Shown here: piece after piece, positions 47,662 through 54,968 of the stretch
How the letters are laid out: every line of letters begins with the position of its first letter
How positions within the stretch are numbered: position 1 is the first letter of the stretch
Assembly: GCA_963727075.1 (NCBI GenBank)
Contig: CAVSET010000002.1
Location: forward strand, 124,001 to 188,000
Origin: Bog-756 sp963727075
GTDB taxonomy: Bacteria; Actinomycetota; Acidimicrobiia; Acidimicrobiales; RAAP-2
Direction of reading: 5' to 3'
Length of the DNA stretch: 64,000 bases
Notes under the pieces: model-generated
Told to the model about the DNA's origin: nothing
What the model saw: the letters and a program-made list of their open reading frames with translations, nothing else
Database searches by the model: none
Made by a program: the position numbers and the translations under genes

Positions 47662-48195
47662 CTATGGAACGGCGAAGTCGACATAGAAATAATCGTCGAC
47701 AGCCTCGTAGCTCACTCCCACTGCTCCGATGCTGACCGGACTCTTCCAGTTGCCATCGAACTCCATCGCTACATGGGTATTCCCGTCAGCCTGGAACAGT
47801 TGTACCGGTGTCCTTGAAGTTGAGGTCACTGGCGTGCACGCCTGACTGGTCCTTGACCAGATGTGGGAACCGGGGCCTCCCGTGTCGACGGGGCATACCA
47901 GCAAGTCTCCACCAGCTGGAAGTTTCGACACCTGCAGCATGAGTAGTTGCGCCGTGGGATGGATCTCCACAACTGCTCCAAATCGACCCCCCGTTGGTAC
48001 GTACACGTTCGTGAGTTCTAAATCACGGAGACTGTGCCCGTTCTCTAGCAGCGCAATGCTGTCGTCGCTTGCTTTGGGTCGCCTAGACACGGCCGAGCCG
48101 TTTGATCCGCTCTGGCTCGGTGCATCGCTTCGAGGGGAGGTCGGGTGATTTTCAGAGACAGTCGCACCGCACGCTGTCGTTAGGATCGTCATCAA
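47662..48195 (-). CDS. Secreted lipoprotein, unknown function
   Basis: A 177-aa frame opening MMTILTTACGATVSE with a short hydrophobic run and a lipobox-like LTTAC. The true start may be upstream, because the hydrophobic segment is short. A Ser-rich linker (about 15-45) precedes a beta-rich domain with ELTNVYVPTGGRFGAVVEIH, a Cys pair (LLVCPVDTG, SQACTPV) and VGVSYEAVDDYFYVDFAVP. No family recognised. Cargo of the insertion. Confidence 0.6.
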   Translation of the reverse strand: MMTILTTACGATVSENHPTSPRSDAPSQSGSNGSAVSRRPKASDDSIALLENGHSLRDLELTNVYVPTGGRFGAVVEIHPTAQLLMLQVSKLPAGGDLLVCPVDTGGPGSHIWSRTSQACTPVTSTSRTPVQLFQADGNTHVAMEFDGNWKSPVSIGAVGVSYEAVDDYFYVDFAVP

Positions 48196-48302
48196 TCCGA
48201 TATCCGATGAAGTAAGCCGTCCGCATTCTCACGAGACTAGAAGAGAGGCACCAGAAGGAAGGCCGGACATTCGCCAGACTGCCCCACAACACCGGATCGG
48301 AG

Positions 48303-48691
48303 CTACGGCGTTGCTGCTGCAGCTCGATCCATGAAGACCACCATGCGGCTCACGAGATTGTCCCTGAATGTGTACCGGTGGAACACCGTGGTAGGTGGTG
48401 CTAGGAGTTCACCTTCATGGTTGAGGAGTCGCTGTTTGATGACGGCAACCAACTCGCTACCAACGGGAAAGAAGTCGGCTGGGATCACCTTCGGATCAGC
48501 GACTGAAAACGGGCCTCCCAGTACGGACCAATCGCTGCCTTGCCTTCCATGACGGTTCCATTCGCAACATCGGGCCAAAGAACGTCACCGGTCATCATCG
48601 CCAACAGGTCATCGATCCGGCGCTCGTTGAAATGCTGGTAAGCGTGCTCCAAAAGGATGATCCTCTCAGCGACGCCCGATGTCGACACCAT
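48303..48691 (-). CDS. SnoaL/NTF2-like protein (frame-broken)
   Basis: ATG 48691 gives IILLEHAYQHFNERRIDDLL, AMMTGDVLWPDVANGTVMEG and KAAIGPYWEARFQ. A shift near 48510 continues in another frame as VIPADFFPVGSELVAVIKQR and VFHRYTFRDNLVSRMVVFMD. Together, about 129 aa, it is a complete NTF2-like domain. It could be a pseudogene or a sequence error. The upstream side carries a repeated motif (48703-48744). Confidence 0.68.
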
Positions 48692-48702
48692 AACCTCGCA
48701 GG

Positions 48703-48744
48703 CTGTCCCCTATCGCTGCCGGGTAGGCGGCGGTTATTGACCGT
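48703..48744. repeat. Boundary-like repeat, copy A
   Basis: CTGTCCCCTATCGCTGCC and CGGCGGTTATTGACCGT. It is about 80 percent identical, with small gaps, to 50371-50409 (CTGTCCCCGATC..., GCGGTTATCGACCGT). It lies between two cargo genes. A third related sequence, GTCACTGATCACCGGTTG, is at 49419-49440. Confidence 0.55.
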
Positions 48745-48860
48745 CCCCAAACGTCACCGTCGAACAGTTGCCGGATCGGATGCGGCCGAGCACGTGAACC
48801 CGATGAGGCGTAGCGTTGCAGGTATCCACCGTCTGGCGGATATTCGAAAGGGGGTTGGAG

Positions 48861-48965
48861 ATGACGGTACTTTCCGTTACAGCCTTGACCGTGAAGCCCG
48901 ACCGGTACGAGGACTTCCTGGCTACGACCAAGAGGTCCCTGAAGCGCCCCCCACACGCGAGGTGA
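48861..48965 (+). pseudogene. Truncated ABM-like protein fragment
   Basis: ATG 48861, with a GGAG-like leader, gives TVLSVTALTVKPDRYEDFLA and stops after 34 codons. The start is that of a small dimeric-barrel protein; the rest of the domain is absent in all frames. A gene remnant in the cassette region. Confidence 0.5.
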
Positions 48966-49105
48966 CCGACGTTTGGAACTTCCGTTCAGCTTCGTCGTGG
49001 CCGCTTGAGCCAGTCGAAGTCAGTCCCGGAGGCGGATTCCTCTGCCTCCAACGGCACATCCGGGCTGCCCAGCGGCACTTTCTCGGGGCGCGCTTTGTGG
49101 GCGGC

Positions 49106-49312
49106 CTATTGGCCATCGTCCCACTCCTCGTTCCGAGCTGCGACGCGCTCTTGCCAATTCTCAGCGTCCACCCTCGTGGGGTATGGCCCCATCCGATCCA
49201 CGTGGCTGCACTCGTCGAGTGTTTCGACCTTCGGTCTTTCGACCTTCTTGTGCACAAAGCAGTAGTACCACTCGCCCTGAGCATCACCGAGGCGCTCTGA
49301 TTCGTCGACCAT
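49106..49312 (-). CDS. Small conserved actinobacterial protein (WYYC type)
   Basis: A 68-aa protein: GEWYYCFVHKKVERPKVETL, then SHVDRMGPYPTRVDAENWQE and ARNEEWDD. The pattern (WYYCxxHxxVE, DRMGPYPTxxxAExW, ARNEEWD) is a conserved small protein of actinobacteria, to my recollection of unknown function. The two short motifs could bind a metal through Cys and His. Cargo of the insertion. Confidence 0.72.
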   Translation of the reverse strand: MVDESERLGDAQGEWYYCFVHKKVERPKVETLDECSHVDRMGPYPTRVDAENWQERVAARNEEWDDGQ

Positions 49313-49622
49313 GCCTCCCGAAGACTATGGCCACAGATGCCATGGTGCAGACAATCCGGCAGTCTCCTGCGTCGGGGTCGAGCGTCTGGATGGCAACCCG
49401 TCGGGCTGACAGTCACATGCCGGGGGTGTCACTGATCACCGGTTGAGTGGGACACCTTCTGTCCCCACAGCGATGGACTGCTTCCGCTCGCGAGCGGTAA
49501 ACCGGCACTTCGGATCTAAGCGGGGTGTGGTCTCCCGGCCATCTTCGGCGCTCGCGATAGTTACCTGCCCATGAACGGCACCTTGGGCGCAGTCGAGTCC
49601 CTACCTTCTTCGTGCAGTTACA
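49313..49622. other. Gap with a third boundary-like sequence
   Basis: GTGTCACTGATCACCGG at 49427-49443 continues to GTGGGACAC (49447-49455), so its ends mirror each other (GTGTC...GACAC). It resembles the repeats at 48703 and 50371. No gene was seen. Confidence 0.4.
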
Positions 49623-50078
49623 TCATTTGAAGGTGAAGCGGTTGCCTCGCTCATTACTCTCAGCCTGATACATATTCTGACAAGCCTCCCCATAGATGGG
49701 CCCACCGACTGGGATGCGACCAGTGGTATCGGCGGTGACCGTGCCCGACAAGATGTACTCCTGCTCACCGCTGGGGCAACTCTTCTTCTCCCTCTCGTCG
49801 CTCCCCGTCACCGGGGTGACGGTCACTGAGGTCGAAGTCGTCTTTCCGTTCGCCCATGTGATCGTGTTGTAGTCCCATGTTCCGGAGCCACCGGTGATTT
49901 TGGGCGAGCAGTTGCCCAGCTCAGGCGGCAAGGTCATCGGGAAAGGCAAGGTGGCGAATTTCCCACAGGAAACCCCCGAATGCGTCGCCGACGCGGGGCC
50001 TGCAAGGGACAAGGCAGTGACGAGGGTTACGGCCGGGAGGGCCACCCCGACGGCCAGGAAGAGTCGGACTGGGCGCAT
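49623..50078 (-). CDS. Secreted protein, unknown function
   Basis: A 151-aa protein with an AAGGAGG site 7 nt before ATG 50078. The signal peptide (LFLAVGVALPAVTLVTALSL) is cleaved probably after AGPASA. The mature domain has Cys in VSCGKFATLPF, LGNCSPKITGG, KSCPSGEQEY and GEACQNMYQAE, likely two disulfides, and a WDYNTITWANGKTTS stretch. Beta-rich, no family recognised. It is the best-formed ribosome binding site in the insertion. Confidence 0.7.
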   Translation of the reverse strand: MRPVRLFLAVGVALPAVTLVTALSLAGPASATHSGVSCGKFATLPFPMTLPPELGNCSPKITGGSGTWDYNTITWANGKTTSTSVTVTPVTGSDEREKKSCPSGEQEYILSGTVTADTTGRIPVGGPIYGEACQNMYQAESNERGNRFTFK

Positions 50079-50321
50079 GAGCGGGCCTCCTTATTGTTGT
50101 GCCCCTTCGCCTCGTACCGGGTCGAAGCCCGTACAGTCACTCTTACCGTCGGCACCTCTTGCTGCTAGGGCCGTTCGCCCCTACTCTCGGCTGCAACATG
50201 CCCGAGCTTGCGCCATGAGTACCCACCGTGTGCCTGATGCCGGGTAGCGGAATTGACGTAAGCGTTGACGAGGCGTGTCCAGCGCCGATGGCGTGACAAC
50301 TGCTCCACCTATTTTCGAAGA
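50079..50321. other. Gap before repeats, no gene
   Basis: A promoter region for the secreted protein is expected here, but no clear -10/-35 pair stands out. Nothing else was seen. Confidence 0.35.
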
Positions 50322-50357
50322 CACTAAGGCCAGGAAGAAGACCACTAAGGCCAGGAA
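50322..50357. repeat. 15-bp direct repeat, 21-bp period
   Basis: CACTAAGGCCAGGAA occurs at 50322-50336 and again at 50343-50357, separated by GAAGAC. It may be part of a protein-binding site or an IS end, close to the right junction of the insertion. Confidence 0.6.
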
Positions 50358-50370
50358 TGAGCGTTTGTCA

Positions 50371-50409
50371 CTGTCCCCGATCACCGGTAGCGGGGCGGTT
50401 ATCGACCGT
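50371..50409. repeat. Boundary-like repeat, copy B
   Basis: CTGTCCCCGATCACCGGTAG then CGGGGCGGTTATCGACCGT, the counterpart of 48703-48744. It lies about 60 bp inside the right junction. Confidence 0.55.
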
Positions 50410-50417
50410 GGCACTGG

Positions 50418-51224
50418 CTAGCCCATGCGGGGCGATGTTCGGATACAGCCGGATCGGTAGGGCCTGGTGGTGCCGTCGAACATCCCGCTCAGGTCGCCGT
50501 GGACCAGCCGGCGGAGCTCCAGGGCGGTGTCGCGACCGTCCTCGAGGAGCTGGGCCGGGGTCGTCCGCAGGGTGGCCGAGGCGCCGGGGTCCGGGTCGAG
50601 CAGGGCCTCGACCACCTGGGGAAGGGTGGGTGCCGGCATGCGGGCCTGGCTGGCCCGCGTCGACGCCTCGATGATGGCCGCGTCGATCGCCGCCCGCTCG
50701 CGGGGCAGGAGGTCGCGCCCGAGGCAGGCCACCGCCAGGGACGAGGTCAGTGCCATCCGCCGTCGATGGTTGCCGTCGACGGGGGACCCCGCCCCTGGGT
50801 CCGCCCCGGCCACTCCGTGGGTTCCGCCGGTGACGTCACCGGTGTCGAGCGGATTGAGGCGGACCGGACCGCCCGGCCGCAAGGCGACCGGGATCACGCC
50901 GCATGCCTCGGCCAGGGGCCCGTACTCACCCTTGGGGTCGACGACCCAGGCGTGCCGGCCGAAGACGGACTGGCGCCAGAGGTACGACTTCACGAACGAG
51001 CTCTTGCCTCGTCCGATCTGCCCGACGACCACCATGTTGGGGTTGGTCACCACCCCGTGGCGGTACAGGGCGAACGGGTCGTAGACGAAGGAGCCTCCGA
51101 GGACGTCGCGGCCGACCAGCACCCCTTCGTGGCCCAGTCCGGCCTCGGCGACGAGCGGGTAGGCCGCGCCGAGATGGCGGGTGGTGGTCACGTGTCCCGG
51201 CACGCGCGGGCCGGGCGTCCTCAC
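50418..51224 (-). CDS. VirB4-like T4SS ATPase, N-terminal half (gene split by insertion)
   Basis: GTG 51224 overlaps the SCO6880 stop by 4 nt (GTGA). The frame has Walker A in MVVVGQIGRGKSSFVKSYLW (GQIGRGKS at 68-75), VVDPKGEYGPLAEACGVIPV and LRRLVHGDLSGMFDG, where native coding ends at about 50477; the rest, to the stop at 50418, is insert sequence. Joined with 42974-43573 it gives an ATPase of about 446 aa with Walker A and B. VirB4 proteins energise T4SS assembly at the inner membrane. Confidence 0.87.
   Translation of the reverse strand: MRTPGPRVPGHVTTTRHLGAAYPLVAEAGLGHEGVLVGRDVLGGSFVYDPFALYRHGVVTNPNMVVVGQIGRGKSSFVKSYLWRQSVFGRHAWVVDPKGEYGPLAEACGVIPVALRPGGPVRLNPLDTGDVTGGTHGVAGADPGAGSPVDGNHRRRMALTSSLAVACLGRDLLPRERAAIDAAIIEASTRASQARMPAPTLPQVVEALLDPDPGASATLRTTPAQLLEDGRDTALELRRLVHGDLSGMFDGTTRPYRSGCIRTSPRMG
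50466..50487. repeat. Insertion-site core, copy 4 (right junction)
   Basis: GGTGGTGCCGTCGAACATCC then CG, preceded by GGGCCT (50460-50465). On the minus strand it encodes GMFDGTT at the cut point of VirB4. It differs from copy 3 only at one base in the core. Confidence 0.85.
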
Positions 51225-52843
51225 GACAATCCCCGGGCCAGGGGCAGGGTGCAGGCGAAGGCCGCGTCCTGCTCGCCGTAGAGGAGTCGCAGCTCGATCC
51301 GCGCCTGGCCGGCCGCCTGCTCGACGGCGGCACGCACCTCGGCGAGCTCGTCGCGACTGTCGGCGGTCACCGTCACGTACCCCGAGAAGCGGTACTGGGC
51401 GTGCCCGTCGGCCAGTTCCACGTCGCGGTCCTCGACGCACTCCTTCTCCCGGGTGTGCCGGGCCGTCACGAGGAACCCGCCCCGGCGGCGCAGCTCGCCG
51501 TCGGCCAGGTCCGCGGTGCGTGACTGGGCCACCTGGCGGGCGGCACGGCTGGGACTGACCGGCTCCATGGTCACCGCGATCGAACGTCGCAGCGGCGAGA
51601 AGAAGAGCGGGCCGAGGAAGTCGGGGGTCACGTCCACCCGCGGCCACTCGGCGATCCAGTACGTGGTGTGCCACGTGCCGTCGGTGCGCACCGAGTCCCA
51701 GTGGGGCTCGACGGCCATGGGCCAGGGCCAGTGGGGGGCCCGATCCCACTCATCCAATCCCCACCGGCCGGGGGCGCCCGCCCCCTGTCCGGGCCGACCG
51801 ATGTCCCACCCACCGGCCCGCCCTCCGTCATCCCGACCTCCGGAGCCGGTGGAGGGAGTCCAGGCCACTCCGATGAGGCGGGCCAGGGCTCCAGGGCCGA
51901 CAACACCTTCCACGTCGATCTCGGCCCCGTCGAGGGCGCGGTGCAATGACAGGACCTCGCGGGCCAGGACCGAGCCGGCACCGGCCGTCCCGCCCCCGGC
52001 GGCCCGGATGGAGCGGGACGATCGGGATGTGTGGACGCTGAGCGCGAGCAGCATCCGGTGCCGCCGGATGGACGGGCTGGCTTCGGCGATGAGCGAGCGG
52101 TAGGAGAGTCCGGCCGGCGAGTCGGTCCCGACGGCGCCGCGGTCGTCCCAGTACTGCCGCACTGCGCCACCGTCGTCGGGCAGGCAGGACTCGACCCACT
52201 GCACCCGGTGGACCTCGGACCCCTCACGGGCCAGGGTCGACAACGCCCGGGCCCAGGCTGCGACGCGCGAGTCCTGGTCCGCCGGGCCGAGGAGGGCGAA
52301 GCTGTGGCCGCGCACGGCCAACACGGCGGTGGCGGTGCGGGCCGGCGCGTCGAGGACCACGGCCATCTGCGGGCCGGCCGCGTCTCGCCCGAGTGGGATG
52401 CCGATGAGGGTGAGCCCGCCGAAGAGGCTGCGCCGGCCCATGGCCCACCGGCCGGCCGACCCGTTGTGCACCTCCACCTCGGGCCGGTGGTCCCGGGCCG
52501 GGGCGACCACGGCCCGATGGCCATGGCGAGGGCCGGGGGCCAGCTGGCGGCGATCACCGACCGTCCCCCACAGCCAACCGGTGGCCAGCGGCAGCCACTG
52601 CTCGCCCGTACGCCCGCGGATCGGCCAGAAGGCCACCGCCAGTCCCAGTCCCACGCTGACCAGAGCCAGGGCGATGCCGCCGATCGAGGGCCGCGAGCGC
52701 ACGGCCAGCACCGCCACCACCAGGCACAGCGCCACCGCCGCGATCTGCCCGCCCCGCCACCCGGCGATCACCCCGCGCTTCTCGAGCGGTGGGAAGCGGT
52801 AGCGCACCCGGTCCGTACGTCCGGCCCGGCCCGGCTCAGCCAT
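51221..52843 (-). CDS. SCO6880-type T4SS protein
   Basis: 540 aa from ATG 52843, which overlaps the VirB6-like stop by 8 nt (ATGGCTGA). It opens RVRYRFPPLEKRGVIAGWRG, followed by two membrane helices (QIAAVALCLVVAVLAV, IALALVSVGLGLAVAFW). Late blocks include LGPLFFSPLRRSIAVTMEPV and AQYRFSGYVTVTADSRDELA. This family is found in actinobacterial secretion operons beside VirB4. It probably forms part of the membrane complex; the biochemical role is not known. Confidence 0.85.
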   Translation of the reverse strand: MAEPGRAGRTDRVRYRFPPLEKRGVIAGWRGGQIAAVALCLVVAVLAVRSRPSIGGIALALVSVGLGLAVAFWPIRGRTGEQWLPLATGWLWGTVGDRRQLAPGPRHGHRAVVAPARDHRPEVEVHNGSAGRWAMGRRSLFGGLTLIGIPLGRDAAGPQMAVVLDAPARTATAVLAVRGHSFALLGPADQDSRVAAWARALSTLAREGSEVHRVQWVESCLPDDGGAVRQYWDDRGAVGTDSPAGLSYRSLIAEASPSIRRHRMLLALSVHTSRSSRSIRAAGGGTAGAGSVLAREVLSLHRALDGAEIDVEGVVGPGALARLIGVAWTPSTGSGGRDDGGRAGGWDIGRPGQGAGAPGRWGLDEWDRAPHWPWPMAVEPHWDSVRTDGTWHTTYWIAEWPRVDVTPDFLGPLFFSPLRRSIAVTMEPVSPSRAARQVAQSRTADLADGELRRRGGFLVTARHTREKECVEDRDVELADGHAQYRFSGYVTVTADSRDELAEVRAAVEQAAGQARIELRLLYGEQDAAFACTLPLARGLS

Positions 52844-54437
52844 GGCCGTCCGCCGGCGCCGGGCGGCGCGGGGCGGTCCGGGTGGCGATGAGGCGGGGAC
52901 CGAGCTCGTCAAAGCCCAACCCGTCGGAGACCAGCGCCCCGCTCTGGCGGGGCAACGGGGTCACCGCGTTGGGACGGTTCGGGCCGTTCGGGTCCGGACG
53001 AGCCGGCACGGCTGGCGACCCGGCGGGGTGGGACGCCCCCGCCGGGGGCGGGAGGTGCACGGCGGGCGGGAGCGCACCCGACTGGGGCCCGCCCTCCAGG
53101 TAGTAGCGGGCGGCCGCGGTGGCGGCCGGGTGGACCTCCCAGCTCGGGATGGCATGCCCCGGAGGCTCGGCCGTCCCAACGCCGCTGGTCTCGACGGACG
53201 ACCGCCCGGGATCGGGGCGGTCTCCGGAAGGGCCGGGGGGCGCCGACGCGAGCCCACCCGGAGTGATGCCGGCCGGGGCCCGATGACCCCCCGAGCCGAC
53301 CTGGCTCCCCACCTGGCCGGCGGCCACGCCCGCCGCGCCGCCGGCCACCGAGGCCCGCATGGCCACCTGGGCCAGGCCGCGTACCGGAGTGGCCACGGCC
53401 TGGTGGGCGCGACGACCGACGCCCTCGAGGTGACTGACGGCCCCCATCTCCACGAACGGGAGCAGGCGGAACAGGGCCCACGGGGCGAGGGCGGCCAGGA
53501 GAAGCAGGGCCGCGCCCCCGAGGACCGCCCCGAACCCGCCCCCGTCCGAGGCACCGGCCGCTCCCCCGGGGCTGGAGCCGGAACCGGCGCCGGCCCCGCC
53601 GGCCAGGGCCCCGGCCGACAGGCTGAGGACCGCCACGATGACGAACTTCCCGAGGATGAGCGCCACCAGGGTGTCGACCAGGCGCCGGCACCAGTGGGCG
53701 ATGGCCGGCCAGGCCAGGCTGGCCAGGGCCAGCGGCAGGAAGAGCACGGCCACGTACACGGCTGCGGCGCGGAGCAGCAGCTCGATCCAGACCATCACCG
53801 CTCCGAACACCACGGCCAGGGCGCCGAGGAACAGCACGAAGGCCGGCGCCCCGCCCGATCCAGCGGCCGCTCCCGCCGCGGCAGGGCCGGACAGCGCGGC
53901 GGTAACCGAGCCCATGAAGTGCCCGGCATCGAGCCCGGCCCCTTGGGCCACTGCCGCGCTCATGGCGTCGGTCACGGCCACGCCGAGCTGCACGAGCTTG
54001 ACCGCCACCGCCGTCAACAGGATGGCCAGCGGCACGTGGACGAGGGCCGACCGCACGAGCATCGAGGCGTTCTGTCGGTAGACGGACTGCATGATGCCGA
54101 GCAGGAGGAGCGGCGCGATGACCACGGCGCCGAGCGCGGCCATCGTCCTGTAGTGGCCGCTGAACCACGAGGCCCCGAGGTCGATGCCGGTGGTGGCCCC
54201 GATGACCCCGCCGATCTGCCCCAGCAACCAGGTGGATCCGGTGGCCACCCACGTGCCCAGACCGTTCAGGATGCTGTCGACCCCCGCTCCGGCGAGCTGG
54301 GAGACGGCCGAACCGGCCAGGCCACCGACCCCCGAGGCCGCCTGGCACACCGGCCCGAGGCCGCCGGTCCCGAGGGCGGCCGCGGCCGACGGGCAGCTGC
54401 TCGCCGGAATGACGGGCACGGCCGCCAGCGCCGTCAC
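52836..54437 (-). CDS. VirB6/TrbL-like T4SS membrane protein
   Basis: A 533-aa protein starting at GTG 54437, 1 nt after the pilin stop. Multiple membrane segments: ALGAVVIAPLLLLGIM, VHVPLAILLTAVAVKLVQ, APAFVLFLGALAVVFGAVMV, AVYVAVLFLPLALASLA and VALILGKFVIVAVLSLS. A long proline-rich cytoplasmic or extracytoplasmic tail follows (PGPSGDRPDPGRSSVE). VirB6-type proteins form the inner-membrane channel of T4SSs. Confidence 0.83.
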   Translation of the reverse strand: MTALAAVPVIPASSCPSAAAALGTGGLGPVCQAASGVGGLAGSAVSQLAGAGVDSILNGLGTWVATGSTWLLGQIGGVIGATTGIDLGASWFSGHYRTMAALGAVVIAPLLLLGIMQSVYRQNASMLVRSALVHVPLAILLTAVAVKLVQLGVAVTDAMSAAVAQGAGLDAGHFMGSVTAALSGPAAAGAAAGSGGAPAFVLFLGALAVVFGAVMVWIELLLRAAAVYVAVLFLPLALASLAWPAIAHWCRRLVDTLVALILGKFVIVAVLSLSAGALAGGAGAGSGSSPGGAAGASDGGGFGAVLGGAALLLLAALAPWALFRLLPFVEMGAVSHLEGVGRRAHQAVATPVRGLAQVAMRASVAGGAAGVAAGQVGSQVGSGGHRAPAGITPGGLASAPPGPSGDRPDPGRSSVETSGVGTAEPPGHAIPSWEVHPAATAAARYYLEGGPQSGALPPAVHLPPPAGASHPAGSPAVPARPDPNGPNRPNAVTPLPRQSGALVSDGLGFDELGPRLIATRTAPRRPAPADGHG

Positions 54438-54438
54438 C

Positions 54439-54874
54439 TCAGTGCACGCCCGAGCCGGCGTTGAAGAAGAAGCTCACGATGCCCGGGCCGGCCCCGATGA
54501 TCAGGGCGGCCAATCCCGAGATCAGCACGGCCCGGCGACCCACGAAGGTCTGCTGGTAGTTCTGCCCGTGCGACCCGAGCGCCCACGCGGCCGCGCCGAT
54601 GACCAGCCCCACCAGGGCCAGCGCCAGCGCCCAGCTGTCCAGCCCGTTCATCAGGTTCTGCAGCACCTGCCCCCCGGGCAGGGCGTTCGGGTCGGGGTGC
54701 ATGTTGACCACGTCGACCAACCGGCCGGCCGAGTGCACGGTGGCGAGGAGGGGTGCGGGGGACCGGTCCGGCCGCGGGCGGGACGGACGCCGGGGGCCCG
54801 ATCGCAACGGCGGGCGGGATCGAGACCATGGTCGGCAGGATCGGGATCATGGTGGACAGCGTAAGAACGACCAT
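54439..54874 (-). CDS. T4SS pilin-like protein (DUF6112/VirB2 type), frame-broken
   Basis: ATG 54874 opens a signal-like N-terminus (LTLSTMIPILPTMVSIPP). A deletion of one C from a C5 run near 54758 is needed to reach the main frame: PLLATVHSAGRLVDVVNMHP, GGQVLQNLMNGLDSWALALA, LVGLVIGAAAWALGSHGQN and VLISGLAALIIGAGPGIVSF. Two hydrophobic helices with a short loop fit VirB2-like pilins. It is the first gene of the operon. An internal ATG (54702) in the main frame is an alternative start. Confidence 0.75.
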
Positions 54875-54968
54875 CCGACATTTCAATAGTTTTTCTGTCT
54901 TTTCATGTTGTTTCCATCCGGAACGGACCGTCACCACCGCCCCACCACCGGCCTGTCATGCTTAGGCA
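54875..54968. promoter_or_regulatory. AT-rich divergent promoter region
   Basis: The 94 bp between the pilin-like gene and senX3 contain an AT-rich patch (54880-54915, with AGTTTTTCTGTCTTTTCATG) in otherwise very GC-rich DNA. Both operons start here in opposite directions. Exact -10/-35 boxes cannot be fixed by eye. Confidence 0.5.

Larger units (their letters stand above)
43578..50465. mobile_element. Lower-GC insertion (cassette array?) splitting the VirB4 gene
   Basis: A block of about 6.9 kb between the two VirB4 halves, visibly less GC-rich than either flank. It carries genes on both strands with no link to secretion. Core-site copies lie at both ends (43553-43577, 50466-50487) and inside (44731-44748, 45681-45702), dividing it into sections of about 1.2, 1.0 and 4.8 kb. 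No integrase, transposase or reverse transcriptase was recognised inside it, so the mobilising enzyme must be elsewhere or lost. Confidence 0.72.

Noticed and set aside
43578..50465. Intein or group II intron in VirB4
   Set aside because: The block is not one open frame and has no splicing-domain, endonuclease or reverse-transcriptase motif; genes lie on both strands.
43553..50487. Integron attC sites
   Set aside because: The core lacks the GTTRRRY simple sites and the long imperfect palindrome of attC, and no integron integrase is visible.
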